In this document: positions 62,586 through 64,000 of the stretch, piece by piece
How positions within the stretch are numbered: the first letter of the stretch is position 1
Layout: each line of letters starts with the position of its first letter
NCBI GenBank assembly: GCA_036378735.1
Contig: DASUVX010000145.1
Span: 1-64,000, forward strand
Reading direction: 5' to 3'
Source of the DNA: GCA-003244245 sp036378735
Lineage (GTDB): Bacteria; Actinomycetota; Actinomycetes; Mycobacteriales; Pseudonocardiaceae
Length of the DNA stretch: 64,000 bases
Notes under the pieces: model-generated
What the model saw: the letters and a program-made list of their open reading frames with translations, nothing else
Databases searched by the model: none
Told to the model about the DNA's origin: nothing
Position numbers and translations under genes: made by a program

Positions 62586-62903
62586 GTGTGCAGGCGTCCT
62601 TGGTTGGACTATCTGGGTGTCGCCCGATCGGGAGGGCTTGCCCGAAGACTGCTGATGCACGTAGCTTGCGACAAGGTGGACTCCGAATCCTTGGGCGAGA
62701 AGCAGCGCATTCGCTCGTGCCGATTGCCGGCGATTGTCCAGGTGAACACCCGCCGCGGTCGGTGACCTGGCCCGCAGCTCCCGCCAAGATGTGGCAACAA
62801 GGTATCGCATCTATCTTGCATCTACCTCTCTAGGGCAGCTATCGTCACGCGAAAGACTGAAAGCAGGCGTTCCTCAGCGTGACATGGCGAAGTGAGGGAG
62901 CTC
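62586..62903. other. 318-bp region before the nickel/cobalt permease, with tandem repeat
   Basis: No gene is seen. On the minus strand AGATGCAAGAT is followed directly by AGATGCGATAC (62823-62802): two AGATGC-R-A units with an 11-bp period, about one helical turn. They lie about 80 bp before the permease and could be a regulator site (for example nickel-responsive). I find no cobalamin riboswitch box. Confidence 0.4.
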
Positions 62904-64000
62904 ATGAACGCCCCAAGCCCGATTGTCTCCGACTCCGGCTTCGCCCGCTTCCGTGCCAGCCTCAACAAGGGCGATCGGGCCTCCATCGGCGGCATGTATG
63001 GATTCATCGTCTTGCTTCATCTGATCGGCTTCGGGGTACTGCTGGCGTTCGTCGTCCCGAGGGGCTACAACCTCGGCGCCACTGGCATCTACGGCGTTGG
63101 CGTCGGCGTCTTGGCGTATACCTTCGGTCTGCGGCATGCCTTCGATGCCGATCACATCGCGGCGGTCGACAACACCACCCGAAAGCTCATGGCCGACAAC
63201 GCCGAGACGGGCAGCACGCGCAAGCCGCTGTCAGTGGGGTTCTGGTTCTCCCTGGGGCACTCCACGATCGTTTTCATGCTGACTTTCTTGCTCTCTGTGG
63301 GGGTGAAAGCCCTCGCGGGGCAGGTTGAGGACGAGTCCTCCGAGCTGCACTCGGTCACTGGTGTCATCGGCGCGTCGGTGTCCGGAGTGTTCCTGTGGAT
63401 CCTGGGCATCCTCAACCTGGTCGTCCTTATCGGGATTGTCAGGGTGTTCCTGCAGATGCGCACCGGCACCTACAACGAGCAGGAACTCGAAAACCAGCTC
63501 AACAAGCGCGGCTTCATGAACCGCATCCTGGGCGGTTTGACCAGGTCGGTCCGCAAACCCTGGCACATCTACCCGGTCGGCGTGCTGTTCGGGTTGGGCT
63601 TCGACACCGCGACTGAGGTCGGCCTGCTGGTGCTGGCCGGCGGGGCTGCGGCGTTCAGCCTGCCTTTCTACGCGATCCTGATCCTGCCTATCCTGTTCGC
63701 TGCCGGGATGTGCCTGATGGACACCACTGACGGCGTGTTCATGAACGCCGCGTATGGCTGGGCCTTCGCCAAGCCGGTCCGCAAGGTCTTCTACAACATC
63801 ACCATCACCGCGCTGTCGGTGGCCGTCGCACTGATCATCGGCACCATAGAGCTGATCGGTGTGCTCGATGACCAGGCCGGTATCGTCTCAGGGCCGCTCG
63901 CGTGGATCGGGTCGATTCCGCTGGACTACGCCGGCTACGGCATTGTTGCGCTGTTTGTCCTCGCGTGGCTCATCGCGTTGGCCGTCTGGCGGTTCGGGCG
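62904..64000 (+). CDS. nicT: NiCoT-family nickel/cobalt permease (partial)
   Basis: High-affinity nickel/cobalt importer; 365 residues are visible and the gene runs off the right edge. The helix II signature RHAFDADHIAAVDNTTR (H-x4-D-H) is followed by FWFSLGHSTIVF, LFGLGFDTATEVGLL and GMCLMDTTDGVFMNAAYGWAF, the four NiCoT signatures. AGGGAG lies 6 nt before the ATG. Nickel would feed the hydrogenase at the other end of the window; cobalt could serve the nitrile hydratase. Metal preference cannot be read from sequence. Confidence 0.95.
   Translation, partial: MNAPSPIVSDSGFARFRASLNKGDRASIGGMYGFIVLLHLIGFGVLLAFVVPRGYNLGATGIYGVGVGVLAYTFGLRHAFDADHIAAVDNTTRKLMADNAETGSTRKPLSVGFWFSLGHSTIVFMLTFLLSVGVKALAGQVEDESSELHSVTGVIGASVSGVFLWILGILNLVVLIGIVRVFLQMRTGTYNEQELENQLNKRGFMNRILGGLTRSVRKPWHIYPVGVLFGLGFDTATEVGLLVLAGGAAAFSLPFYAILILPILFAAGMCLMDTTDGVFMNAAYGWAFAKPVRKVFYNITITALSVAVALIIGTIELIGVLDDQAGIVSGPLAWIGSIPLDYAGYGIVALFVLAWLIALAVWRFG

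Overview
The window is high-GC, gene-dense DNA from an actinomycete. Gene order matches two Mycobacterium tuberculosis neighbourhoods: fxsA-lnt-ppm1 converging on rbpA (Rv2053c-Rv2050), and hemH-inhA-fabG1-VWA-DUF58-moxR-ripA/acn followed by a small HTH gene and an ABC-F gene (Rv1485-Rv1473). With ergothioneine genes, a separate lnt and ppm1, and an actinobacterial-type NiFe hydrogenase, this points to Mycobacteriales or Pseudonocardiales. That placement is an inference from gene content and order only.

Layout. 1-2.5 kb: start of a [NiFe] hydrogenase operon on the minus strand (SIS protein, HypC-like chaperone, second SIS protein, small subunit). 2.8-6.1 kb: fxsA, apolipoprotein N-acyltransferase, polyprenol-phosphate mannosyltransferase, converging on rbpA. 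6.4-8.9 kb: Lrp-type sensor, glycerophosphodiesterase and MFS transporter. 9.1-13.1 kb: glcDEF-type flavin/iron-sulfur oxidase. 13.2-15.3 kb: GntR regulator divergent from an NCS1 permease. 15.4-23.4 kb: accessory stretch with VapBC, an epimerase, broken gene pieces (SpoIIE phosphatase, methyltransferase, unknown fragments), a two-gene cobalt-type nitrile hydratase, a flavin monooxygenase and about 1.3 kb with no convincing gene. 23.4-30.6 kb: BBE-type oxidase, VTT membrane protein, an amidase-like protein with its nucleophile replaced by Ala, SPFH/NfeD pair, DUF3097 and a conserved hypothetical. 30.6-32.2 kb: another decayed stretch. 32.2-42.6 kb: conserved haem, fatty-acid, MoxR/VWA, RipA-like and aconitase block. 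42.7-49.2 kb: SDR, and a zinc-type ABC importer operon that ends in a GH15 glycosidase gene. 49.2-53.7 kb: egtABCD (no egtE). 53.9-58.2 kb: ABC exporter, frameshifted queA-like gene, SDR and SoxR. 58.5-61.3 kb: HTH protein, ABC-F ATPase and acVLRF1-type peptidyl-tRNA hydrolase. 61.4-64 kb: lycopene cyclase and a nickel/cobalt permease that runs off the edge.

Two themes recur. One is redox and metal homeostasis: ergothioneine, SoxR, a SigR/SigH-type promoter on rbpA, zinc uptake with a Fur-family box, and nickel uptake alongside a nickel hydrogenase. The other is short DNA structures: three copies of an interspersed inverted-repeat element (2658, 39596 and 53785) with near-identical 24-nt arms, each itself nearly palindromic, around a variable spacer of exactly 18 nt, plus four GC-rich hairpins that overlap stop codons. 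The repeat family and the complementary loss of active-site residues in the two hydrogenase-linked SIS proteins are the most unusual things seen.
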